Assembly (NCBI RefSeq): GCF_026342735.1 | Contig: NZ_JAPEMM010000001.1 | Location: 806,001-870,000, forward strand | Direction: 5' to 3' | DNA length: 64,000 nt | From: Streptomyces sp. NBC_00193 | GTDB taxonomy: Bacteria > Actinomycetota > Actinomycetes > Streptomycetales > Streptomycetaceae | Part shown: positions 36,106 through 43,869 of the stretch, one piece after another | Position numbering within the stretch: position 1 is the first letter of the stretch | Layout: each line of letters opens with the position of its first letter | Translations under genes and position numbers: made by a program | Notes under the pieces: model-generated | Seen by the model: only the letters and a program-made list of their open reading frames with translations | Database searches by the model: none | Told to the model about the DNA's origin: nothing

Positions 36106-36822
36106 TCAACCGCGGTGGAGGACCTGCGTGTTCTCGTACGGGGACGAGAAGTCCGAGTCGTAGTCGGAGTCGGAGTCCTCGGACGTGATGCCTATGACGA
36201 TGAACAGCACAATGGTCAGGCAGCTGATCACGATGCCGACCGCGCCGGTGATGATGCCGGCCAGCGCCATGCCCCCGTTGTCGGCCTCGCCGCGCTTGGC
36301 CTTGCCGCGGGCCAGTACGCCGAAGATGACGGCCGGGACGCCGAAGAGCAGGCCCAGGTAGCAGCTGACCACGGCGATGATCCCGAGGACGAGCGAGGTG
36401 ACGCCGAAGCCGTTGCTCATGGGCCGGTACCCCGGGTATCCGGGGTATCCCGGATACCCGGGATGGCCGCCGTAGGACGGCTGCGGAACGCCCTGCTGTG
36501 CGGGGTACCCGCCGTACGGGGCCTGCGGTGCGCCCGGCTGGGCCGGGTATCCGTACCCGGCCGGATCCGGCTGCGCCGGGTAGCCGTAGGCGGGCGTCGC
36601 CCCGGGCGCCTGCCCGGGCTGAGGCGCCTGCCCGGGCTGGGGTGCGGGCACGGGCGTGCCCGCGGGTATGCCTCCGGCGCCGGGCATCCCCGCTACGGTC
36701 TGCTGGTCGTGCACCCCCGGCGCGCCCTGCGCACCCGTCCCGCCCTGCTGTTTGCCCAGATCGACCGCGGGCTGCTCCGGCGGCGCCCAGGGGTCTCGCG
36801 ACTCGGGGCTCTGATCGGTCAT
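36106..36822 (-). CDS. DUF4190 domain membrane protein with Gly/Pro/Tyr-rich N-terminus
   Basis: A 238-residue protein. Residues 1-140 are low-complexity, with [14 protein letters not shown] and repeated YPAQP/YGYPAQ units that are probably disordered. Two membrane helices follow ([20 protein letters not shown] and [20 protein letters not shown]), separated by a short charged loop, [20 protein letters not shown]. This is the DUF4190 pattern. The C-terminus is acidic ([14 protein letters not shown]). Function unknown; such proteins are abundant in actinobacteria. It is divergent from the adenosine deaminase-like gene, with about 120 bp between the two starts. Confidence 0.85.
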   Translation of the reverse strand: MTDQSPESRDPWAPPEQPAVDLGKQQGGTGAQGAPGVHDQQTVAGMPGAGGIPAGTPVPAPQPGQAPQPGQAPGATPAYGYPAQPDPAGYGYPAQPGAPQAPYGGYPAQQGVPQPSYGGHPGYPGYPGYPGYRPMSNGFGVTSLVLGIIAVVSCYLGLLFGVPAVIFGVLARGKAKRGEADNGGMALAGIITGAVGIVISCLTIVLFIVIGITSEDSDSDYDSDFSSPYENTQVLHRG

Positions 36823-36942
36823 ACGGCGCCCCCCTCTCGTACGGCCATGCTAAGCGCTCCCTCCGACAGGCCCCTTCGGCGGTGCGGATCCTGCCTACGA
36901 TGAAGCCCGTTCCATCCGCACGCGCCCTTCGGAGGCACCCTC

Positions 36943-37968
36943 ATGCCCGACCTGCACCCCTTCATCGCGGGGCTGCCCAAGGCCGAACTGCACGTCCACC
37001 ACGTCGGCTCGGCCTCCCCCCGCATCGTCGCCGAACTCGCCTCCCGGCACCCCGACTCCAAGGTCCCCACGGACCCCGAGGCCATCGCCGACTACTTCAC
37101 CTTCACCGACTTCGCGCACTTCATCGAGGTCTACCTCTCCGTCGTCGACCTGGTCCGCACCCCCGACGACGTGCGCGACCTCACCTTCGAGATCGCCCGC
37201 GACATGGCCCGGCAGAACATCCGGTACGCCGAGCTCACCATCACCCCGTACTCCTCCACCCGCCGCGGGATCGACGAGAAGGCCTTCATGGAGGCCATCG
37301 AGGACGCCCGCAAGGCCGCCGAGACCGAGCTCGGCGTGATCCTGCGCTGGTGCTTCGACATCCCCGGGGAAGCCGGCCTCGAAGCCGCCGCCGAGACCGC
37401 CCGCCTCGCCGTCGACCTGCGCCCCGAGGGCCTGGTCTCCTTCGGCCTGGGCGGCCCGGAGGTCGGGGTCCCGCGCCCGCAGTTCAAGCCGTACTTCGAC
37501 GCCGCCCGCGCCGCCGGACTGCACAGCGTGCCGCACGCCGGCGAGACCACCGGTCCCGAGACCGTCTGGGACGCGATCCGCGAGCTGGGCGCCGAGCGCA
37601 TCGGCCACGGCACCAGCTCCACCCGGGACCCGGAGCTGCTCGCCTACCTCGCCGAGCACCGCATCGCGCTGGAGGTCTGCCCCACCTCCAACATCGCCAC
37701 CCGCGCCGTCGCCACCCTCGACGAGCACCCGATCAAGGAGATGGTGGCCGCCGGCGTGCTCGTCACCATCAACAGCGACGACCCGCCGATGTTCGGCTCC
37801 GACCTCAACAACGAGTACGCGGTGGCCGCCCGCCTGCTGGACCTCGACGAGCGCGGCCTGGCCCAGCTCGCGAAGAACGCCGTCGAGGCCTCCTTCCTCG
37901 ACCCGGCCGGCAAGGCGAAGCTCACCGCGGAGATCGACACGTACACCTCCGCCTGGCTGGCTTCCTGA
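36943..37968 (+). CDS. Adenosine deaminase family protein, possibly 6-aminodeoxyfutalosine deaminase
   Basis: A 341-residue zinc-dependent amidohydrolase. Metal ligands are in AELHVHHVGSASPRIV near the N-terminus and in HSVPHAGETTGPETVWDAI. Catalytic residues lie in ERIGHGTSSTRDPEL and INSDDPPMFGSDLNNEY. The HVHHVGS motif departs from the HVHLDGA of classical adenosine deaminases. From memory, actinobacterial members of this subgroup (including one from S. avermitilis) deaminate 6-aminodeoxyfutalosine in the futalosine route to menaquinone, so that is a serious alternative to adenosine. It stands 20 bp before the GDPD gene and is likely co-transcribed with it. Confidence 0.88.
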   Translation: MPDLHPFIAGLPKAELHVHHVGSASPRIVAELASRHPDSKVPTDPEAIADYFTFTDFAHFIEVYLSVVDLVRTPDDVRDLTFEIARDMARQNIRYAELTITPYSSTRRGIDEKAFMEAIEDARKAAETELGVILRWCFDIPGEAGLEAAAETARLAVDLRPEGLVSFGLGGPEVGVPRPQFKPYFDAARAAGLHSVPHAGETTGPETVWDAIRELGAERIGHGTSSTRDPELLAYLAEHRIALEVCPTSNIATRAVATLDEHPIKEMVAAGVLVTINSDDPPMFGSDLNNEYAVAARLLDLDERGLAQLAKNAVEASFLDPAGKAKLTAEIDTYTSAWLAS

Positions 37969-37988
37969 CGGTTGCGCAGAATGGGTGC

Positions 37989-38678
37989 ATGCGCACCCTG
38001 ACTGCCGTAGGCCACCGCGGGGATCCCTACCGCGTCCGCGAGAACACCCTGCCCTCGATCCGCTCCGCCTTCGACCGGGGCGCGGACGCGGTGGAGATCG
38101 ACGTACGGATGACCCGCGACGGGGTCCCCGTACTGCTCCACGACGAGGACCTCCAGCGGCTGTGGGGTCATGACGTACGGCTCGAAGACGTCACGGCCCC
38201 GCAGCTGAAGGAGCTGACGGACGGCGGGATCCCGACCCTGCGCGACGCCCTGATGGCCGCCGGCGCGGGCCGGATCATGGTCGACCTGCCGGGGGCGACC
38301 GCCGAGACCGTGCGGACCGTCGTCGGCCAGGTCCGCGAGTGCGGGGCCCGCGACCGTACGTACTACTGCGCGGGTCCGGCCACCATGCTGGCGGTGCGCG
38401 CCGCCGATCCGGGCGCCGAGATCGCGCTGACGTGGACCACCCTGGCTCCCCCGCGCCGGGTGCTGATCGACGCGGTGGCCCCGACCTGGCTCAACTACCG
38501 CTTCGGGCTGGTCGGCCCGGAGCTGGTGGACGCCCTGCACCGGGACGGCCTGCTGGTGTCGGCCTGGACCCCGGACACCAAGCGGGCGATGCGCGCGCTG
38601 ATCAGGGCCGGGGTGGACTCCGTCACGACGAACCGGGTGGACGCGCTGGGAGCCGTACGGGCCGAGCTCGGCCGGTGA
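37989..38678 (+). CDS. Glycerophosphodiester phosphodiesterase family protein
   Basis: A 229-residue GDPD-fold enzyme starting at ATG 37989 (MRTLTAVGHRGDPYRVRENT). The metal/catalytic signature is visible as GHRGDPYRVRENTLPS (HRG and the E-N pair), then ADAVEIDVRMTRDGVPVLLH with the E-x-D pair and the second catalytic His. The C-terminal barrel strand reads GLLVSAWTPDTKRAMRALI. There is no signal peptide, so it is cytoplasmic. It hydrolyses glycerophosphodiesters to glycerol 3-phosphate and an alcohol. Its stop overlaps the histidine kinase start (GTGA). Confidence 0.9.
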   Translation: MRTLTAVGHRGDPYRVRENTLPSIRSAFDRGADAVEIDVRMTRDGVPVLLHDEDLQRLWGHDVRLEDVTAPQLKELTDGGIPTLRDALMAAGAGRIMVDLPGATAETVRTVVGQVRECGARDRTYYCAGPATMLAVRAADPGAEIALTWTTLAPPRRVLIDAVAPTWLNYRFGLVGPELVDALHRDGLLVSAWTPDTKRAMRALIRAGVDSVTTNRVDALGAVRAELGR

Positions 38679-39934
38679 GCCGCGCTCGACTGGTGACGCG
38701 TGCCTGGGGGGAGCTCGGAGCGTGGATCCGGCGCGCCGGTCCGCGCCGGCAGGACCTGGGGCTGACGCTGCTGGTGCAACTGGCCGTCACCATGCCCTTC
38801 GTGGTGCCCCGGTCGGCCGAACTGCCGCCCGCGGACTGGCCCTCGTACGCGCTGACCACGCTCGGCGTGCTGCCGCTGGTGTGGCGGCGGCGGGCTCCGG
38901 TGACGGTGCTGGTCGCGATCCTGGCGGCCGGCGGCGTGTACAACCTGGCGGGTGACGGCCCGGGGCAGCCGCTTCCGTACGCGGGGCTGATCGCCTTCTA
39001 CACGGTCGCCCTGCAGTGCACGGCCCGGGTGCGGCTGACGGTGGGCGGACTGACGGTCCTCACGGTCGTCCTGTCGGTGTACTGGAACACCGGGACCGCG
39101 CGCGAACTGCTCTTCACCTTCTTCGTCTCCGGCGCCGCCTACGCGCTGGGGCGCCTGCAGCACACCCGGCAGGCGTACACGGCCGCCCTCCTGGACCGGG
39201 CCGCCCAGCTGGAGCGGGCCAACCGGATCGAGGCGGAGCAGGCTGCCGCCCGCGAACGGGCCCGGATCGCACGGGAGATGCACGACATCCTCTCGCACGC
39301 GGTCAGCATCATGATCGTGCAGGCGGAGGCCGGTCCGGTGGCCGTGCGCAGGGCCCCCGAGCGGGCCGAGGCCGCGTTCGAGGCGATCTCGGAGACCGGC
39401 CGGGACGCGATGGCCCAGCTGCGCACGATGCTGGGGGTGCTGCGCACGGACGAGGCGGCGCCGCGCACCCCGCAGCCCGGAATCGGGGAGCTGGCGGGGC
39501 TGCTGGAGCGGGTCCGGGGCAGCGGGCCGGAGGTGCTCTACGAGCGCACGGGCTCGGTGCGCGCCCTGCCGGCGGCGCTGGAGGCGACGGTGCACCGGGT
39601 GGTGCAGGAGGCCCTGACCAATGTGGTCAAGCACTCCGGGGCTTCGGCGGTGGCCGTGCGCCTGGAGTACGGGGAGCGGGAGCTCACGGTGACGGTCACG
39701 GACGACGGGCGGGGTCCGGGGACGGGCGCGGTTCCGGGGGCGGGCGCGGATGCGGGGACGGGCCCGGATGCGACTCCCCTGCCGCGGGCGCGACCGGGTG
39801 GGCACGGCCTGATCGGGATCCGGGAGCGGGCCGCCGCTCACGGGGGCACGGCCCGGACGGGGCCCGGGCCGGACGGCACCGGCTTCGAGGTGCGGGTGGT
39901 GCTTGTAACGTCGGGCGCGGAGGTGGGGAAGTGA
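38675..39934 (+). CDS. Sensor histidine kinase, NarL/DesK class
   Basis: A 419-residue membrane sensor. GTG 38675 overlaps the preceding stop. About four to five hydrophobic helices fill residues 25-150 (LTLLVQLAVTMPFVVP, ALTTLGVLPLVWRRRAPV, LLFTFFVSGAAYAL). The HisKA_3 dimerisation domain has the phospho-acceptor His203 in ARIAREMHDILSHAVSIM. The HATPase domain shows VVQEALTNVVKHSG (N box), VTVTDDGRGPG (G1) and GHGLIGIRERAAAHGG (G2). A Gly/Ala insert with alternating acidic residues separates G1 from G2. It phosphorylates the regulator encoded next (4-bp overlap). The short extracytoplasmic loops suggest sensing within the membrane; the signal is unknown. Confidence 0.94.
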   Translation: MSRARLVTRAWGELGAWIRRAGPRRQDLGLTLLVQLAVTMPFVVPRSAELPPADWPSYALTTLGVLPLVWRRRAPVTVLVAILAAGGVYNLAGDGPGQPLPYAGLIAFYTVALQCTARVRLTVGGLTVLTVVLSVYWNTGTARELLFTFFVSGAAYALGRLQHTRQAYTAALLDRAAQLERANRIEAEQAAARERARIAREMHDILSHAVSIMIVQAEAGPVAVRRAPERAEAAFEAISETGRDAMAQLRTMLGVLRTDEAAPRTPQPGIGELAGLLERVRGSGPEVLYERTGSVRALPAALEATVHRVVQEALTNVVKHSGASAVAVRLEYGERELTVTVTDDGRGPGTGAVPGAGADAGTGPDATPLPRARPGGHGLIGIRERAAAHGGTARTGPGPDGTGFEVRVVLVTSGAEVGK

Positions 39935-40620
39935 CGATCCGTGTGGTGGTGGCCGACGACCAGGAACTGGTGCGCAGCGGCTTCGCGATGATCCTGGACG
40001 TGCAGGAGGACATCGAGGTGGTGGCCGAGGTCGGGGACGGGGCGGCGGCGGTCGCGGCGGTACGGTCCCTCGCGCCCGACGTGGCGCTGCTGGACATCCG
40101 GATGCCGGTGCTGGACGGGATCGAGGCGTGCCGGGAGATATCGGGGACGAGCGCCTGCCGGACGGTGATGCTGACGACCTTCGACTCGGACGAGTACGTG
40201 TACGAGGCGCTGCACGCGGGGGCCAGCGGGTTCCTGCTCAAGGACGTGCGGCGGGACGATCTGGTGCACGCCGTACGGGTGGTGGCGGCGGGCGAGTCCC
40301 TGCTGGCGCCTTCGGTGGCCCGGCGGCTGATCGCGGAGTACACGGCGGCGACGGCCCGGCCGGCGGCCGCGGAGGCGCTGTCCGCGCAGCGGTTGGAGGT
40401 GCTGACGGCTCGGGAGCGGGAGACGCTGCTGCACCTGGGGCGGGGACTGTCGAACGCGGAGCTCGCGGTGGAGCTGATGGTGAGCGAGCACACGGTCAAA
40501 TCGCATGTGGGCAACGTGCTGTCGAAGCTGGGGCTGCGGGACCGGATCCAGGCGGTGATCTGCGCGTACGAGACGGGCCTGATCGCGGCTGGCTCTCCGG
40601 TATCTCCCTCTGGGGAGTGA
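39931..40620 (+). CDS. Response regulator, NarL/LuxR family
   Basis: A 229-residue DNA-binding regulator. GTG 39931 (VTIRVVVADDQELVRSGFAM) is preceded by GGAGG and overlaps the kinase stop by four bases. The receiver domain has the phosphorylation site Asp55 in VALLDIRMPVLDG and the conserved Thr and Lys in MLTTFDSDEYVYEAL and FLLKDV. The C-terminal LuxR helix-turn-helix is LTARERETLLHLGRGLSNAE, followed by HTVKSHVGNVLSKLGL. It probably controls the divergent or downstream neighbours or its own operon; the serine hydrolase gene 147 bp downstream is a candidate target. Confidence 0.95.
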   Translation: MTIRVVVADDQELVRSGFAMILDVQEDIEVVAEVGDGAAAVAAVRSLAPDVALLDIRMPVLDGIEACREISGTSACRTVMLTTFDSDEYVYEALHAGASGFLLKDVRRDDLVHAVRVVAAGESLLAPSVARRLIAEYTAATARPAAAEALSAQRLEVLTARERETLLHLGRGLSNAELAVELMVSEHTVKSHVGNVLSKLGLRDRIQAVICAYETGLIAAGSPVSPSGE

Positions 40621-40767
40621 GACGAGGGGGATCTCCTCGCTCTCGGTGGTGAGTTGTCGTACCGGCAAAGACCCCTCTCGCTGGTGATCCGCAACTACCC
40701 CTGTGACCAGCAGCATTGAGGTCATCGGGGCGGAAGTCGCCCGGAGAGCCGACAGGGGGATCCCACC

Positions 40768-41976
40768 ATGAACCGAACGACCCGCACACTGATCGCCACC
40801 GCCCTGGTCCTGGGCGTCGCGGCCGGCCCGGCCGCCGCCGCACAGGCCGGACCGGCGGGGGCCCCGGTCTCGTCCTCGGCCTCGGCGCAGAAGCCCGCGC
40901 CGCTGATCTCGACCCCGCCGAACGCGGTGGCTCTGGGGCAGTCGATCGCGGGCCTCGGTGCCGACCACAAGTACGCCACCGCGGCGGCGGTCCGGGTGAG
41001 CGGCCCGGCGGGCGACTGGCGGGGCAGCTCGGGCGTCTCGGACGTCCGCACCGGGGCGGCGGTGATCGCAGACGGCCGGTTCCGGGCCGGTTCGGTGACC
41101 AAGACCTTCACAGCGGCGACGGTGCTTCAGCTGGCGGCCGAGCGCCGGATCGATCTCGACCGCTCGGTCCAGGAGTACCTGCCGGGCATCTTCCCCGACA
41201 CCTTCGAGCCGATCTCGGTGCGCCAGCTGCTGAACTACACGAGCGGCATCCGGTCCGCGGACGGGCCGGGCGACACCTTCCAGGCCCAGTGGGACCACCG
41301 CTTCGACGTGACCGACCCGCGTGCGCAGATCGCGAACGCCCTGGCGAAGGGGCCGGAGTCCCGGCCCGGCGAGTTCCAGCACTACCAGAACATCAACTAC
41401 ACCCTGCTGGGAGTCCTGATCGAGAGGGTGACCGGCACGACGTACGAGAAGGCGGTCGGGCAGCGGATCCTGCGGCCGCTGGGCCTGCGCCAGACCTCCT
41501 TCCCGGGCCGGACGCAGACACGGATCCCCGGTCGGCACAACGCCGGTTACCAGGCCGTGCCGTTGGCCGACGGAACCACCGAACTGCGCGACGTCACCGT
41601 GTGGAACCAGTCCGACCGCTGGGCCGCGGGCGACATCATCTCCTCGACCGCGGACCTGGAGCGGTTCACCCAGGCTCTGTTCGCGGGGCGGATCGTGCCC
41701 AGGCAGCAGCTGGAGGAGATGTTCGCCGTCCCCGAGGTCTTCGACTTCGGCACCACCCGGCCCGCTTCGCGCACGGCGGGAATGCAGCGGCTGGTCCTCC
41801 CGGACGGCACCGAGGTCTACGGCAAGACGGGCGCCCGCCCCGGCTACAGCGCCGGAATCGGCGGAGCCAAGGACGGGTCGCGGCTCGTGGTCTACACGAT
41901 CAACTCCAAGGACGCCAAGAGCGAGGAGCCGAACCGGGTGGCGGGCGCGATAGTCGCCGCGGCCATGGCTAAGTAG
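40768..41976 (+). CDS. Secreted serine hydrolase (beta-lactamase / D,D-carboxypeptidase fold, class C-like)
   Basis: A 402-residue exported protein. The Sec signal peptide spans residues 1-27 (RTLIATALVLGVAAGPAAAA). Catalytic motifs of the penicillin-recognising fold: Ser109-x-x-Lys112 in RAGSVTKTFTAATVLQL, the Tyr motif in NINYTLLGVLIERVTG, and the third motif in YGKTGARPGYSAG. Relatives include the Streptomyces R61 D-Ala-D-Ala carboxypeptidase and esterase-type hydrolases. A cell-wall role is likely but not certain. Its last codons overlap the convergent membrane-protein gene by 8 bp. Confidence 0.9.
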   Translation: MNRTTRTLIATALVLGVAAGPAAAAQAGPAGAPVSSSASAQKPAPLISTPPNAVALGQSIAGLGADHKYATAAAVRVSGPAGDWRGSSGVSDVRTGAAVIADGRFRAGSVTKTFTAATVLQLAAERRIDLDRSVQEYLPGIFPDTFEPISVRQLLNYTSGIRSADGPGDTFQAQWDHRFDVTDPRAQIANALAKGPESRPGEFQHYQNINYTLLGVLIERVTGTTYEKAVGQRILRPLGLRQTSFPGRTQTRIPGRHNAGYQAVPLADGTTELRDVTVWNQSDRWAAGDIISSTADLERFTQALFAGRIVPRQQLEEMFAVPEVFDFGTTRPASRTAGMQRLVLPDGTEVYGKTGARPGYSAGIGGAKDGSRLVVYTINSKDAKSEEPNRVAGAIVAAAMAK

Positions 41977-42478
41977 CCGGTACGGGCACGACGCCGAGCG
42001 CGGTCCCTGGCTTGACCTCGGGCATGGCCTCCAGCCGCTTGATCATGCGGCGCAGCACCAGCAGGGGGATCACCCCGAAGACGCCGAACGATATGTCGAT
42101 CACCGACCACCAGACCGGGATGCCCCGGATGGGCCCGCAGATCAGGGCCAGCGGAATGATGCCGGCGCAGGCGATCATGCCTGCCTCGACGATCCAGACG
42201 TTGCGGACCGGGTCGCGGTGGACCCCGTAGAAGAAGACGGCGATCACCAGGTGGGCGAAGGCGAGCCAGTCGGTGCCGTAGAGGAGGAAGGGGTACTCGG
42301 AGTCCGCCCGTTCCAGCCCGTCGCCCACGCGTCGCAACCACTCGTTGTCCACCAGGGCGTTGGCCCAGTGGAGTTCGCTCACCAACGGGAAGGCGGTGAG
42401 TCCGCTCAGCACGAGGCAGACGAGGAACAGGGCAAGCCAGGCACGGATCCGCCGCAGAAGGGCGCTTCTCTCGCTCAT
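41969..42478 (-). CDS. Four-helix membrane protein of unknown function
   Basis: A 169-residue protein from ATG 42478 (MSERSALLRRIRAWLALFLV). Four membrane helices are visible: WLALFLVCLVLSGLTAFPLV, YGTDWLAFAHLVIAVFFYGV, EAGMIACAGIIPLALI and WWSVIDISFGVFGVIPLLVL. The loop after helix 1 contains NALVDNEWLRRVGDGLERAD. I do not recognise a family by name. The frame extends to TTG 42517, but that extension is made of the operator palindromes, so 42478 is preferred although its ribosome binding site is weak. The two perfect palindromes just upstream show that expression is tightly controlled by an unlinked regulator. Confidence 0.8.
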   Translation of the reverse strand: MSERSALLRRIRAWLALFLVCLVLSGLTAFPLVSELHWANALVDNEWLRRVGDGLERADSEYPFLLYGTDWLAFAHLVIAVFFYGVHRDPVRNVWIVEAGMIACAGIIPLALICGPIRGIPVWWSVIDISFGVFGVIPLLVLRRMIKRLEAMPEVKPGTALGVVPVPAT

Positions 42479-42500
42479 GGAAGGGAGCCTACCCAGCTTT

Positions 42501-42536
42501 CTGAACATGTTCAGCAAGATTGCTGAACATGTTCAG
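42501..42536. promoter_or_regulatory. Tandem palindromic operator, two copies of CTGAACATGTTCAG
   Basis: Two identical, perfect 14-bp palindromes (42501-42514 and 42523-42536) are separated by 8 bp, so their centres are 22 bp apart, about two helical turns. They lie 23 bp upstream of the start codon of the membrane-protein gene and after the 3' end of the second potD. This is the form expected for two dimers of a repressor such as a TetR-type protein. Confidence 0.85.
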
Positions 42537-42572
42537 TTCTGCCGCAGGATCGTGATCAGGCCGCCCCGCCCC

Positions 42573-43793
42573 TCAAAGACCGACGATGCCGTTCCAGCGC
42601 TTGGCGAAGGAGGAGCGCTCGGCGGAGGAGATGTCGCGGGCCACGACGAGCCGCTTGCGCATGTCCTCGTCGGGGAAGATCAGCGGGTTCTCGGCCAGCT
42701 CGGCGGTCTCCCGGTCGTCCGAGGCGGCCAGCACCTCGCGGGCGGCCGGGACCGGGCAGACGTAGTTGACGGAGGCGGCGAGCAGCGCGGCCATCTCCGG
42801 GTCGTAGTAGAAGTCGATCAGCGCTTCGGCGTTGGCCTTGCGAGGAGCCAGGTTGGGGATGAGCAGGCTCTCCGCCCAGAGTTCACCCCCTTCCTCGGGG
42901 ACCACGAACTCGATGTCGGGGTTGTCGGCCTGGAGCTGGATCGCGTCCCCGGAGTAGGCCTGGCAGGCCAGCACGTCACCCTTGCTCAGATCGGAGGTGT
43001 AGTCGTTGCCGGTGAAGCGGCGGATGTGCTTCTTCTTCACCATGCTCTCCACCTGGTCGCACATCCGGTGGAAGTCGGTCTCGGTCCACTTGGTCACGTC
43101 GGCCCCGTTGCCCTGCATCAGCAGGGAGAAGGACTCGTCCAGACCGGAGAAGAGCGTGACCTTGCCGGCCAGGTCCGGGTGCCACAGGTCCTTGACGGAC
43201 TTGATCTCCCGGCCGAGCGCCTTGCGGTTGTAGGCGATGCCGGTGATCCCCGACTGCCAGGGCACGGTGTGCAGCCGGCCCTCGTCGAAGGCGGGCGAGC
43301 GCAACTGCGGGTCCAGGTACTTCGACACGTTCGCCTGCGCCGAGCGGTCCATCTTCTGGGCCCAGCCCAGGTGGACGAAGCGGGCGGCCATCCAGTCGCT
43401 GACCACGACCACGTCGTGGCCGGTCTGCTGGTGGTTCATCAGCGCCGGACTGATCTTGCCGAAGAACTCGTCGTTGTCGTTGATCTCCTCGGTGTACCGG
43501 ACCTCGATGCCGGTCTTCTCCGCGAAGGCGTCCAGCGTCGGACGCCTGCTCTCGTCCTCTTCGTCCGTGTCGATGTAGAGGGGCCAGTTGGAGAAGGAGA
43601 CGCTCCGGTCGTTCTCGGACCGGTCCCGCCCCTCCCGCCGGCTCTCGGGGACGTACGCGGCCGGGACACCACAGCCGGTGAGGCCGGCCAGCAGGCCCGC
43701 GGCACCAAGGCCGCGCAGCGCCGCGCGGCGGGAAAAGGCGAGTTCAGGCATGGAAAGAGCCTGGTGGAACGCCAAAGGGCGGGCAATAGACAT
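42573..43793 (-). CDS. Second polyamine-binding lipoprotein (PotD-like)
   Basis: An extracellular binding protein of about 406 residues. The signal region has a twin-arginine-like FSRRAALRGLGAAG and a lipobox (LLAGLTGC), as in the PotD of the first locus. Mature features match the spermidine/putrescine-binding family: SFSNWPLYIDTDEEDESRR and DFYYDPEMAALLAASVNYVC. The start is uncertain: ATG 43793 (MSIARPLAFHQALSMPEL) and ATG 43751 (MPELAFSRRAALRGLG) are both possible; the second gives a more normal signal peptide. No permease or ATPase gene is beside it, so it probably feeds the PotABC complex of the first locus. It is 77 bp after an aldehyde dehydrogenase gene. Confidence 0.9.
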   Translation of the reverse strand: MSIARPLAFHQALSMPELAFSRRAALRGLGAAGLLAGLTGCGVPAAYVPESRREGRDRSENDRSVSFSNWPLYIDTDEEDESRRPTLDAFAEKTGIEVRYTEEINDNDEFFGKISPALMNHQQTGHDVVVVSDWMAARFVHLGWAQKMDRSAQANVSKYLDPQLRSPAFDEGRLHTVPWQSGITGIAYNRKALGREIKSVKDLWHPDLAGKVTLFSGLDESFSLLMQGNGADVTKWTETDFHRMCDQVESMVKKKHIRRFTGNDYTSDLSKGDVLACQAYSGDAIQLQADNPDIEFVVPEEGGELWAESLLIPNLAPRKANAEALIDFYYDPEMAALLAASVNYVCPVPAAREVLAASDDRETAELAENPLIFPDEDMRKRLVVARDISSAERSSFAKRWNGIVGL

Positions 43794-43801
43794 GTTGTCT
43801 A
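43787..43801. promoter_or_regulatory. Inverted repeat at the start of the second potD
   Basis: TAGACA (43787-43792) and TGTCTA (43796-43801) form a perfect inverted repeat around TGT. It overlaps the candidate ATG at 43793, which would fit an operator if translation really begins at 43751. Confidence 0.45.
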
Positions 43802-43869
43802 CTACCCGCCCCTTCAAGGCTGTGACCTGGTCGATGCGGCGGCCGACCGGCCGCCCGCCCGGCCTGAGG

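Noticed and set aside
40680..40711. Inverted repeat GCTGGT...ACCAGC before the serine hydrolase as a response-regulator site
   Set aside because: The 6-bp arms with a 20-bp spacer are weak and could arise by chance in GC-rich DNA.
42479..42517. N-terminal extension of the membrane protein from TTG 42517 or ATG 42508
   Set aside because: These codons are made of the palindromic operator copies, so they more likely form promoter/operator DNA. ATG 42478 gives a normal membrane-protein N-terminus.
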